The notes beneath the pieces are model-generated. The model did not search any database. It saw only the letters and a list, made by a program, of their open reading frames with translations, and was not told the DNA's origin. Both the position numbers and the translations under genes were made by a program. From an uncultured Gammaproteobacteria bacterium (lineage in GTDB: Bacteria > Pseudomonadota > Gammaproteobacteria > Arenicellales > JAANXG01), in assembly GCA_945787105.1 (NCBI GenBank), contig CALZGZ010000287.1, forward strand, positions 1-48,597: a DNA stretch of 48,597 nt, in the 5' to 3' direction. This document shows, one piece after another, positions 42,171 through 48,597 of this stretch (positions are counted from its first letter, which is position 1; each line of letters starts with the position of its first letter).

Positions 42171-43663
42171 GGTCGGTACTCCTGGGCGACGATGAACTGA
42201 GCCCAAGCGAGGGGACTTAGCGAGCCCCCCGCGAGCAGCCCGGCCGCAAGCGCGGCCGCCCCGGTGACGAGTGGCGGTAGTAGCAACATCCAGCGCGTTT
42301 CGATAGTGCGGGTCGACACGGACTCGCGCGGCCACGGATCTTCGGGTTCCTGAAACCAGGCCGCGTACACCGTTGGGAGAAAATACGCCGCGTTCAGCAC
42401 CGTGCTGATCATCAACACGCCCAGCACCCAGTGCGCACCCACCGATACCGCCCCGAGACCGAGATACCACTTACTGATAAACCCTGCGATGGGTGGTATC
42501 CCAATCATCCCAAACGCCGCGACCGTGAATGCAGTCATGGTCAGGGGCATGCGCCGGCCCACGCCGCGCATCTCGCTCACGTGGTGGATACCGAGGGTCT
42601 CCGCCAGGTTTCCTGCGCAGAAGAACAGGGTGATCTTCATAAGGCCCTGATGGACCAGGTGGACCAGTCCACCGATGGTGGCGATGGGGCCGAGCACCGC
42701 GGTGCCCAGGGCGATGTAGGCAACCTGGCTCACTGTGGAGAATGCGAGTCGCTTCTTCAGCTCATCTTGTTGCAGCGCTCGTACCGAGCCCCATACGATG
42801 GTCACAGACGCGAATACGGCGAGCGGGCCGAGGACCCCGAGCGACTGCGCCAGATCGATCCCGTACACGTCGTACACCACGCGCACGATACCGAAGACCC
42901 CCGCCTTGACCACCGCAACCGCGTGCAGCAACGCACTGACAGGCGCAGGCGCCACCATCGCTCGCGGCAGCCACCCGTGCAACGGAACGAGCGCGGCCTT
43001 CACCCCGAAACCGATCACCAGCAGCGCAAAGATAACCACGAGCTTGGTCGCGTCGACGTAGTGCTCGCGCAGCAGCCCGCCGGGGACGAAATCCAGCGGG
43101 CCCACCAGCGACCGCAACCAAGCCACCGCGATCAACAGCACCATGCCGCCGCTCAGGGTGTAGGCGAGGTAGAGCCGGCCAGCTGCGAGCGCCTCTTGCG
43201 TACCCCGATGGACCACCAGGGGATACGTCGCGAGCGTCAAGGCTTCGTAGAATAGCAACAGGGTGAGAAGATTCCCCGCGAGCGCGATGCCGGCGGTGGC
43301 GCTCACGCACAGGCTGAAGAAACCAAAGAAGCGGCTGCGGTGCGAAGAACCGTCGAGGTAAGCGACGGCATAGAGGGTGGTTAGCAGCCACAGCGAGGCC
43401 GACAGCGTCACGAACAAGAGTGACAGCGCATCCGCGTGGAGCACGAGATCTGCAGTCGGCAGAAGCCGTACGCGCACTTCGTAGATCTCCCCGCTGCTCA
43501 CGCCCGCGAGCATGACCACCACCAGCGTCAGCTTTAGCACAGCCGCAGCAATATTCAGGGCGACGCGCGTACCGTGGCGCTCCTCGCCGAGAAAGAAGTT
43601 CATCAGTCCAGGCACGAGCGAGGCGCTGATGACGGCAAGCGGCAACCATTGAACGGTGGTCAT
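42167..43663 (-). CDS. mrpD: Mrp-like antiporter subunit, MrpD/NuoM-type (second)
   Basis: A 498-residue polytopic protein. The TM5 Glu is in LLLFYEALTLATYPLV and the TM7-8 lysine in LLHAVAVVKAGVFG, both expected for a proton-translocating subunit; FSTVSQVAYIALG marks the central helix. The later MRGVGRRMPLTMTAFTVAAFGMIGIPPIAGFISKWYLG is typical of MrpD/NuoM. It starts at ATG 43663, overlapping the preceding gene (ATGA). Part of the coupled operon. Symbol is by family only; there is a second D-like gene beside it. Confidence 0.88.
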   Translation of the reverse strand: MTTVQWLPLAVISASLVPGLMNFFLGEERHGTRVALNIAAAVLKLTLVVVMLAGVSSGEIYEVRVRLLPTADLVLHADALSLLFVTLSASLWLLTTLYAVAYLDGSSHRSRFFGFFSLCVSATAGIALAGNLLTLLLFYEALTLATYPLVVHRGTQEALAAGRLYLAYTLSGGMVLLIAVAWLRSLVGPLDFVPGGLLREHYVDATKLVVIFALLVIGFGVKAALVPLHGWLPRAMVAPAPVSALLHAVAVVKAGVFGIVRVVYDVYGIDLAQSLGVLGPLAVFASVTIVWGSVRALQQDELKKRLAFSTVSQVAYIALGTAVLGPIATIGGLVHLVHQGLMKITLFFCAGNLAETLGIHHVSEMRGVGRRMPLTMTAFTVAAFGMIGIPPIAGFISKWYLGLGAVSVGAHWVLGVLMISTVLNAAYFLPTVYAAWFQEPEDPWPRESVSTRTIETRWMLLLPPLVTGAAALAAGLLAGGSLSPLAWAQFIVAQEYRP

Positions 43664-45132
43664 CGTGCGTGGTCACCCAACATGTCAGGCAACGCGAGCG
43701 TGGACTCCAGCGCAGGATACGCAAAACCGAGCCCGACCGCGGCCAGGGCGAGTCCCAGGGCCGGGAGTTCCATCAACATAGGGGAGTGCTGCGGTGCCAC
43801 GTCGATTGGGCTCTCGCTTTGCGCGAACAGGAGTGCGACGATTCGGAACACGTAAGCCGCCGCGAGCAAGCTACCGGCGAAGATCAACGCGACCCACCAC
43901 CATTGACCGCTGACAATGGCAGCATTGAGCAGCAGCCACTTGCCCACGAAGCCGCCGCTGAAGGGCAGTCCGATGAGGCTCACCCCCGATAGCCCGATGG
44001 CGAATTTAGTGATCGGGCTGCGCGGCAGCAAACCCGCCAACTCTCCTAAGCGGTCATGTCCATGCGCGCGCAGCACGCTGCCGGAAGCCAGAAACAACGC
44101 GGCCTTCGCGAGCCCGTGTGCAACGACGAGATAAACGATCCCGGCCCAGGCAGTGCTCGCGGTAGTTGGGTTGGCTGCGAGTGGAAACAGGAGGAACAAG
44201 TACCCCATCTGGGCGACGGTCGAGTATGCGACGCTGAGCTTGAGCCGGGCAGCAACGAGCGCTTGCACCGAGCCCCACAGCACCGCCGCCGCTCCGAGCG
44301 CCCCCAACAGCTGAACGAGAATCGGCCCCAGACCCATGCCGAGCCCCGCGAGCCACCAGCGCAGGACGAGATACAGCGCCGCCTTGACCACCAGTGCCGA
44401 AAGTAATGCGCTCACCGGCGCGTTCGCGTTCGCGTGCGCGGCCGGCAACCAGAAGTGCAGGGGAAAAAGCGCGGCCTTGAGTGCAAGACCGGCCAAGATG
44501 CAGGGGACAGCGACGAAGCCGGCGGCGCCGGTGACGGCGACCTGAGCGAGGGTCGCGATATCGAGCGTCCCGTGCTCCACATAAAGCAGGGCCACACCGA
44601 GGAGGTAGAGCAGCGATGCCAGCATACCGGCGAGCAGGTAACGCAAGGCCGCCACTATCGCCTCGCCCCGGCCGCCAAGCGCGCACAACCCGACGCCGGC
44701 GAGGCTGACTACCTCGAGGGTAACGTAAACGTTGAAGGCGTCGGCAGAGAGCGCGAGCGCATTAAGACCGGTCCACAGCAACAGCGCAAGCGGCCAGAAC
44801 AGGGCTGGTTCGGCGCCGCCGTCATGGTCGAAGTACCTGAGCGCGTACACACCGGCGGTGAGCATTACGGTCGCGACCAGGGCGAGCATCACGACCGCAA
44901 GGCCGTCGGCGGCGAGCTCGATCCCAAGCGGCGCCGGCCATCCGCCCAGGGCGTACCGGATTGGCCCCCCAACGCGGTTGCCGAACGCGATGACCACGAC
45001 AGCCGCCGCGGTCATGAGTCCACCCACGAGCCCTACGGCGCGACCCCAATGCGGCATCACTACCGCCGCCACGGCGGCGACGGCTGGTAACACAACCGCA
45101 AACGGTAGCGCGTCGTCGATGCCGAGCGGCAT
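43660..45132 (-). CDS. mrpD: Mrp-like antiporter subunit, MrpD/NuoN-type (first)
   Basis: A 490-residue polytopic protein. The TM5 Glu lies in VYVTLEVVSLAGVGL, the lysine in LLSALVVKAALYLVL, and AYSTVAQMGYLFLLF is the central helix motif. It ends with LIGLPFSGGFVGKWLLL and a shorter tail. It shares its start base with the MrpC stop (TGATG), so coupling is tight. With its two relatives in the same operon it would form the ion-pumping row of an Mrp-type complex. Confidence 0.88.
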   Translation of the reverse strand: MPLGIDDALPFAVVLPAVAAVAAVVMPHWGRAVGLVGGLMTAAAVVVIAFGNRVGGPIRYALGGWPAPLGIELAADGLAVVMLALVATVMLTAGVYALRYFDHDGGAEPALFWPLALLLWTGLNALALSADAFNVYVTLEVVSLAGVGLCALGGRGEAIVAALRYLLAGMLASLLYLLGVALLYVEHGTLDIATLAQVAVTGAAGFVAVPCILAGLALKAALFPLHFWLPAAHANANAPVSALLSALVVKAALYLVLRWWLAGLGMGLGPILVQLLGALGAAAVLWGSVQALVAARLKLSVAYSTVAQMGYLFLLFPLAANPTTASTAWAGIVYLVVAHGLAKAALFLASGSVLRAHGHDRLGELAGLLPRSPITKFAIGLSGVSLIGLPFSGGFVGKWLLLNAAIVSGQWWWVALIFAGSLLAAAYVFRIVALLFAQSESPIDVAPQHSPMLMELPALGLALAAVGLGFAYPALESTLALPDMLGDHAR

Positions 45133-45446
45133 CAGCCAACACCTTTGTCATCTGACTGATCGCGTGAAGGGGCGGCCCGGTCGTCGTCGGACCGGAGCAT
45201 CAGCACTAGCCCAAGTGCGGTTGCACTCACCGCCACCACGAGCCCGGTGAGCACCAAGGCGTGGGGCACCGGATCAACGGCCTGTCCGGCTCCGCGGTCA
45301 GCGACCGCGACCAGCACCAAGAACACACCGCTGCCCAGGATGTTGAGGGCGAGCAGCTTGCGCAGCGGATGAGCGAGTACGACCACGCCCCAGATTCCCA
45401 TGGCCGCGAGGACCAAGCCTACGACTACGTAGCCGAGCCCGGTCAT
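45132..45446 (-). CDS. mrpC: Mrp-type antiporter subunit C (NuoK-like)
   Basis: A 104-residue protein with three TM helices: GLGYVVVGLVLAAMGIWGVV, LRKLLALNILGSGVFLVLVAVA and ALVLTGLVVAVSATALGLVL. NuoK/MrpC proteins have this size and the TGLV..VSATAL end. It is probably part of the ion path shared with complex I. It begins 28 nt after the B subunit stop and overlaps the next gene by one base. Confidence 0.9.
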   Translation of the reverse strand: MTGLGYVVVGLVLAAMGIWGVVVLAHPLRKLLALNILGSGVFLVLVAVADRGAGQAVDPVPHALVLTGLVVAVSATALGLVLMLRSDDDRAAPSRDQSDDKGVG

Positions 45447-45474
45447 GTGCGACGTCGGTGTTCGTTGGGCCGGT

Positions 45475-46176
45475 TCATTTTCCGTTGCCGCCGGCGTTGA
45501 GGACGCACGCGAATAACGCGGCTAGTATGTAGGCGACTGAGGCCGCGGTTGCGACTTCAATGGCCATCATGACCTCCCGCGCAGCAAACTGCGGATGGTT
45601 TAGGAATGTCCCGGTCACGACGGCCACCGCGACGCCCGCGAGCAGAAACACCCCCAACGCCGCCGGTGCGAGCCAGTAACCCCGCCGGACGGTAACCGAG
45701 GATTCGGCACCGCTGCCGAGCTGCCAGGCAACGGCCGCCGCCGCTACCACCGCACCCGCCTGCAACGCACCCCCCGGCGCGTCGGTCCCGCGCCACAGCA
45801 GGTAGGCGGCGACGAGCAGCAGCGGCGCGAGCAGCAGGCGCGCCAGCATACGATCCACAGACCCGTCCACCGGACTCTCCAGCCTGGCAGATGGACGCAC
45901 GAGTCGCTCATGCGACGGCCCGCTCAGGGTGCTCGCCGTGAGCCACGCCAGCAGCAACACCCCCATCTCGAGCAATGTGTCGTAACCGCGGAAGTCGAGG
46001 AGCACCGCCGTCACCGGGTTGTCCACCCGCGTTTGCGCCAACGACCGAACCACCAGATCCTGCAAGCCGGGGGAATCCGCTTGATAGGCGAGCACGCCCG
46101 CCGCGACCAACCCCAAAGCGAGCAGCCCCGCGAGCAGCGCAAGCCAACCCTCGAGGCTGTGATGCCGACGTTTCAC
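45475..46176 (-). CDS. mrpB: Mrp-type antiporter subunit B (MnhB domain)
   Basis: A 233-residue protein. The N-terminal part has VDNPVTAVLLDFRGYDTLLEMGVLLLAW, the typical MnhB N-terminal block, and the C-terminal part has GGALQAGAVVAAAAVAWQL, the MnhB domain with its GGGFxxG-like turn, ending in several TM helices. GTG 46176 overlaps the stop of the preceding gene (GTGA), which supports this start over the much longer frame. Subunit of the Mrp-like complex. Confidence 0.85.
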   Translation of the reverse strand: MKRRHHSLEGWLALLAGLLALGLVAAGVLAYQADSPGLQDLVVRSLAQTRVDNPVTAVLLDFRGYDTLLEMGVLLLAWLTASTLSGPSHERLVRPSARLESPVDGSVDRMLARLLLAPLLLVAAYLLWRGTDAPGGALQAGAVVAAAAVAWQLGSGAESSVTVRRGYWLAPAALGVFLLAGVAVAVVTGTFLNHPQFAAREVMMAIEVATAASVAYILAALFACVLNAGGNGK

Positions 46177-46469
46177 GGTCGCGGTTCCTCGGTGGCGTCC
46201 CGGTCTTCGCCGGGCCGGGCCCATCCCGAAACGCCGATCCCGCGCAGGGCCGCAAGCAGCAGGGCGCCGGTCAGCCCGGCGCCGATCGCCGCCTCCGCTA
46301 ACGCAATGTCCGGCGCACGTAGGCGGGCCCAGACGAGCGCCATCACCAGTCCGAACGCAATAAAGCGGACGCAGCCGGCGAACAAATCCCGGGTGCACAA
46401 CGCCGACCAACCGAGCCCGATCAAGCTCGCGCCAAGTACTAGGTCCGCGAGGCCGAGCAGAAGATTCAC
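46173..46469 (-). CDS. DUF4040 / MbhD-like subunit of Mrp-type complex
   Basis: A 98-residue protein with three hydrophobic helices; it contains CVRFIAFGLVMALVWARLRAPDIALAEAAIGAGLTGALLLAAL. The APDIALAEAAIG block is characteristic of the DUF4040/MbhD domain found in the C-terminal part of MrpA or as a separate subunit. Its presence as a separate gene, without a long MrpA, indicates that the A subunit is split here. ATG 46469 overlaps the MrpG stop (ATGA). Confidence 0.85.
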   Translation of the reverse strand: MNLLLGLADLVLGASLIGLGWSALCTRDLFAGCVRFIAFGLVMALVWARLRAPDIALAEAAIGAGLTGALLLAALRGIGVSGWARPGEDRDATEEPRP

Positions 46470-46792
46470 GACGATTGTTCCGCGTTCGCATCGCGTGCTG
46501 GCTCGCCACCGGTCAGCACGCCGCGCTGGCGGGCGTTGCGCGCAATCAAGTGAGCGCCAAGTCCGCTAGCCGGGAGAATCAACAACCAGATGAGCACGAG
46601 CTTTGCACTCACCGGGGACCATCCGTGCCACAGCACAAGGCCGGCGAGCATGAGGCCGAGGCCGACATTGTCCGCCTTAGTCGGCGCATGCAGCCGAGCG
46701 TATACGTCTGGGAAGCGTAGTAGTCCAACGGTGCCGGCGACGAAGAAAAGCGCGCCGAGCACGATGAGGATGGCGCCAAGCAGGTCGGCCAT
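46466..46792 (-). CDS. mrpG: Mrp-type antiporter subunit G
   Basis: A 108-residue protein opening MADLLGAILIVLGALFFVAGTVGLLRFPDVYARLHAPTKADNVGLGLMLAGL, a textbook MnhG/PhaG pattern (RFPDVYARLHAPTKADN). Three TM helices. The start ATG shares one base with the MrpF stop (TAATG), fixing it within a longer frame. C-terminal tail is polar. Confidence 0.93.
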   Translation of the reverse strand: MADLLGAILIVLGALFFVAGTVGLLRFPDVYARLHAPTKADNVGLGLMLAGLVLWHGWSPVSAKLVLIWLLILPASGLGAHLIARNARQRGVLTGGEPARDANAEQSS

Positions 46793-47052
46793 TATTTTTC
46801 TGGTTTCCCGTGTAACCGCACGAAAGCAAGCGTCATCACGCTCGACAGCGCGGCGAGCACGAGCGCCACATCCCGCAGCGCATGGGTCGCGGTTGCCTCC
46901 CCGAGGATGAGAAGAAAGGCCACTCCGGCGGTCCCGAGGACCTGGGCTGCGATCATTCGATCGGCCGCCAGCGGGCCGCGCAGCGTGCCGACAAGCCCCC
47001 CGACCAGAACCGCCGCCAACACGAGCAGGATCAGCGCAAGAAAAATGCTCAT
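46792..47052 (-). CDS. mrpF: Mrp-type antiporter subunit F
   Basis: An 86-residue protein with three TM helices and the MnhF pattern RGPLAADRMIAAQVLGTAGVAFLLI then ALRDVALVLAALSSVMTLAFVR. It overlaps both neighbours (ATGA with E, TAATG with G). The polar RMIA segment between TM1 and TM2 is typical. Confidence 0.92.
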   Translation of the reverse strand: MSIFLALILLVLAAVLVGGLVGTLRGPLAADRMIAAQVLGTAGVAFLLILGEATATHALRDVALVLAALSSVMTLAFVRLHGKPEK

Positions 47053-47585
47053 CGCTCATCCCTCGCGGAACGCAAATCGACCCCGGCCATCGCGGCGATG
47101 CGCGACTCCAAGCGCGCCATGGATCCGGCGAGGTCCATCGATCGGTCGAGAACGTGAATTTCCACCGTTTCGTCGTTGTCTCGAACCGCGAGCGTGCCCG
47201 GTTGCAGGCACACTGTCGCCATCGCCAATATCCGCAACCCGCCGACCGGTAGTCTCCACCGATAAAGCTGCACACCCGGCCGGATCCGCAGCTCCGGCCC
47301 CAGCACGCGAGCGGCGACGTCGATACCGCCCACCAACGACTCCCATACGAAGAACACGGCAAAGCGCACCGCCGCCAGCGGACTGAATGGCCGCCAATTG
47401 AGTGGACCAGTCCGCGCGAGGACGAAGGCTGCCACGCCGATAGCCGGTACCCCGACGTACCACGCACTCAAAGCGCCCTCGGTGATCGCCCACCATACGG
47501 CACTCAGAAGGACTACTAGACCTGCGAATCTGGTGGTTCCAAAAGCCGGCGGCAATCGCGGTGGAGCATCGACCGGTGGTGTCAT
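47049..47585 (-). CDS. mrpE: Mrp-type antiporter subunit E
   Basis: A 178-residue protein with two or three TM helices in the first 90 residues (LVVLLSAVWWAITEG, VGVPAIGVAAFVLA, AAVRFAVFFVWESLVGGIDVAARVL) and a soluble end with ILAMATVCLQPGTLAVRDNDETVEIHVLD, the MnhE pattern (xxSITLTPGTLxxDxxxxxxxVHxLD). First gene of the nine-gene operon; the promoter should lie upstream of 47585. Only a weak ribosome site (AATAGG) precedes the ATG. Confidence 0.92.
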   Translation of the reverse strand: MTPPVDAPPRLPPAFGTTRFAGLVVLLSAVWWAITEGALSAWYVGVPAIGVAAFVLARTGPLNWRPFSPLAAVRFAVFFVWESLVGGIDVAARVLGPELRIRPGVQLYRWRLPVGGLRILAMATVCLQPGTLAVRDNDETVEIHVLDRSMDLAGSMARLESRIAAMAGVDLRSARDER

Positions 47586-47964
47586 CCTATTCGCCTCATC
47601 GACAATGGTAAGAGCTCAATCGGCCTTTAGTTTGAATCCTCGCTGGACCGCTTCTTCTTGTGATCCGTTAACGCACCGGGGTGTTCCGGGTATTCACCGC
47701 GTTGCAGCTTGCCTGCATCAATTCCGTTGTGCGACCATCGTAAGATACCATCACCGGTGATGCGACGAGGCGGAATCGTCTCTGCGCGAGTTCTGTACTT
47801 CGCTTACTACCCTATTGTTGCATCTTGCAGCAAAGCGCCTTCGAGCGTTGCTCCGGCACGACCAAGGGCAGGCTGAGAAATTGCACGTGGCGGTGCAACC
47901 GACGAGGTATGCCCGACAACCCGGTAAAACAAGGGCCGCTGACAGCGGCCCTTACGCACGATTC
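47586..47964. other. Gene-free stretch between Hsp20 and the Mrp-type operon
   Basis: About 380 nt. It contains the Hsp20 terminator (47923-47953) and the promoter side of the operon. No other structure seen. Confidence 0.5.
47923..47953 (-). terminator. Rho-independent terminator of hsp20
   Basis: AAGGGCCGCTG and CAGCGGCCCTT form a perfect stem at 47931-47953 with a 1-nt centre, and on the minus strand GTTTTACC follows. It lies 11 nt beyond the hsp20 stop. The T-run is short. Confidence 0.8.
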
Positions 47965-48414
47965 CTAGCTGACTTTTACCTCGATATGACGAGGTTTCGC
48001 CTCTTCCGCCTTGGGAATATTCAATTTCAATACACCATCCTGGTAAGCGGCTTGAATCTTGTTTTCTTTCACATCACCGCCTAAGCGCAAGCTCCTGACG
48101 TATTTACCGTAGCGGCGTTCCTGACGCACGAGGCGGCCATCCTGTTCTTGTTTCTGCTCGTACTTGCTCTCGGCATTAATAGTCAACACCCCATCCTGGA
48201 TCGAGACGTGAATGTCTTCCTTATCTACGCCCGGCAACTCGGCAGAGACGACAAAGCCGTCATTCGTTTCGCTGACGTCGATTGCGGGAAGCAACGAGCC
48301 ATTTCCAAAACCGCGCCCGCGTCCCACAGACGGCCAATCGTCACGAAATTCGAAATCCCGGAATATGTCCCAAACGCTGGGGATATGTTGTTTCGATTTC
48401 ATCAGTTCGTTCAT
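47965..48414 (-). CDS. Small heat-shock protein (Hsp20/alpha-crystallin)
   Basis: A 149-residue ATP-independent chaperone. The alpha-crystallin domain spans about 42-148: LLPAIDVSETNDGFVVSAELPGVDKEDIHVSIQDGVLTI, RQERRYGKYVRSLRLGGDV, and the C-terminal block AAYQDGVLKLNIPK. The A-x-x-x-G-V-L hallmark is AAYQDGVL, and the C-terminal I-x-V motif is IEVKV. It binds unfolding proteins as oligomers. Start ATG 48414 with GGAGG 8 nt upstream. It stands alone; no heat-shock promoter could be fixed by eye. Confidence 0.94.
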   Translation of the reverse strand: MNELMKSKQHIPSVWDIFRDFEFRDDWPSVGRGRGFGNGSLLPAIDVSETNDGFVVSAELPGVDKEDIHVSIQDGVLTINAESKYEQKQEQDGRLVRQERRYGKYVRSLRLGGDVKENKIQAAYQDGVLKLNIPKAEEAKPRHIEVKVS

Positions 48415-48597
48415 TTAATCCTCCATATAGACCGTTGGTTAAATAATCGTACCCGGTATGAAACCAATGTATGGCTGTATATCATCACGAGTGTCGGTTG
48501 AAATGGAGATCCAGGTTTTCGATTTCAACCACCCAACAATGAAACTTTTTTTTCGAGATAATCGTTGTTTCTTGTGGAACGAGGGCAGTTTGTGACT
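48415..48597. promoter_or_regulatory. Upstream region of hsp20
   Basis: About 180 AT-rich nt up to the window end, containing the GGAGG ribosome site and presumably the promoter. I looked for a sigma-32-like CTTGAAA/CCCCAT pair and found no convincing one. Confidence 0.4.

Noticed and set aside
40914-45250. Several long forward frames across the Mrp-type genes
   Set aside because: Shadow frames; the minus-strand reading gives nine coupled, recognisable membrane subunits.
1-48597. CRISPR arrays, rRNA or tRNA genes, replication origins
   Set aside because: No regularly spaced direct repeats, no cloverleaf with TTCRA loop, and no rRNA-like stretches were noticed. A tRNA scan would be needed to be sure.

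Overview
The window reads as chromosomal DNA of a gammaproteobacterium, probably an environmental (marine or sediment) lineage. The grounds are protein resemblance: an RND efflux pair, an RhlE-type helicase, bacteriohemerythrin, TPR-linked class III cyclases, a Mrp-type antiporter operon, and REP-like palindromes of the kinds common in Gammaproteobacteria. No rRNA, tRNA, CRISPR array, integrase or intact transposase was seen. All family assignments come from reading the sequence, not from searches.

Layout. 1-2763: 3' part of a secreted protein with an in-frame NDDGYS repeat and a strong terminator, a decayed IS91-type transposase fragment, then a translationally coupled GST/VOC pair. 2898-9569: a giant SAM-cyclase-AAA-TPR protein, a bacteriohemerythrin, a second and larger IS91-type remnant, and a 571-residue protein built from about 18 repeats of exactly 26 residues. 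9974-18412: ABM-like protein, a second GST, an RND pump operon (adaptor plus transporter), a DEAD-box helicase and a small basic protein. 18880-27096: mostly single small genes (lipoprotein, DUF2726, flippase-like membrane protein, crotonase, a cassette-like small membrane protein with an attC-like site, DsrE, HMA-like, YciI, fasciclin, YHS).

27460-38444: a signalling-rich stretch with two intact TPR class III cyclases and a decayed third copy, a stand-alone cyclic-nucleotide-binding domain, an orphan SPASM radical SAM enzyme, a DUF6544-like pseudogene, a lipoprotein, a quinone oxidoreductase, an SNase-like protein and an MBL-fold protein with a degenerate metal motif. 38445-40475 is repeat-rich and gene-poor, with a small lipoprotein and an EF-hand protein. 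40476-47585 is a tightly overlapping nine-gene Mrp-like operon on the minus strand (E, F, G, DUF4040/MbhD-like, B, C and three NuoL/M/N-type subunits, no long MrpA). 47965-48414 is an Hsp20 gene with its terminator.

The strongest unexplained signal is a family of about a dozen imperfect palindromes built on GGGGACAGATTTATTTT and its complement. Six of them begin within about 15 nt of a stop codon, all in the same orientation relative to the gene, which suggests a mobile REP-like element that targets or serves as mRNA 3' ends. Other notable points are the fixed 26-residue repeat protein, two IS91 fossils, a possible single integron-type cassette, an apparent homopolymer frameshift in dsrE, and a third Mrp pump subunit lacking the usual TM5 glutamate.
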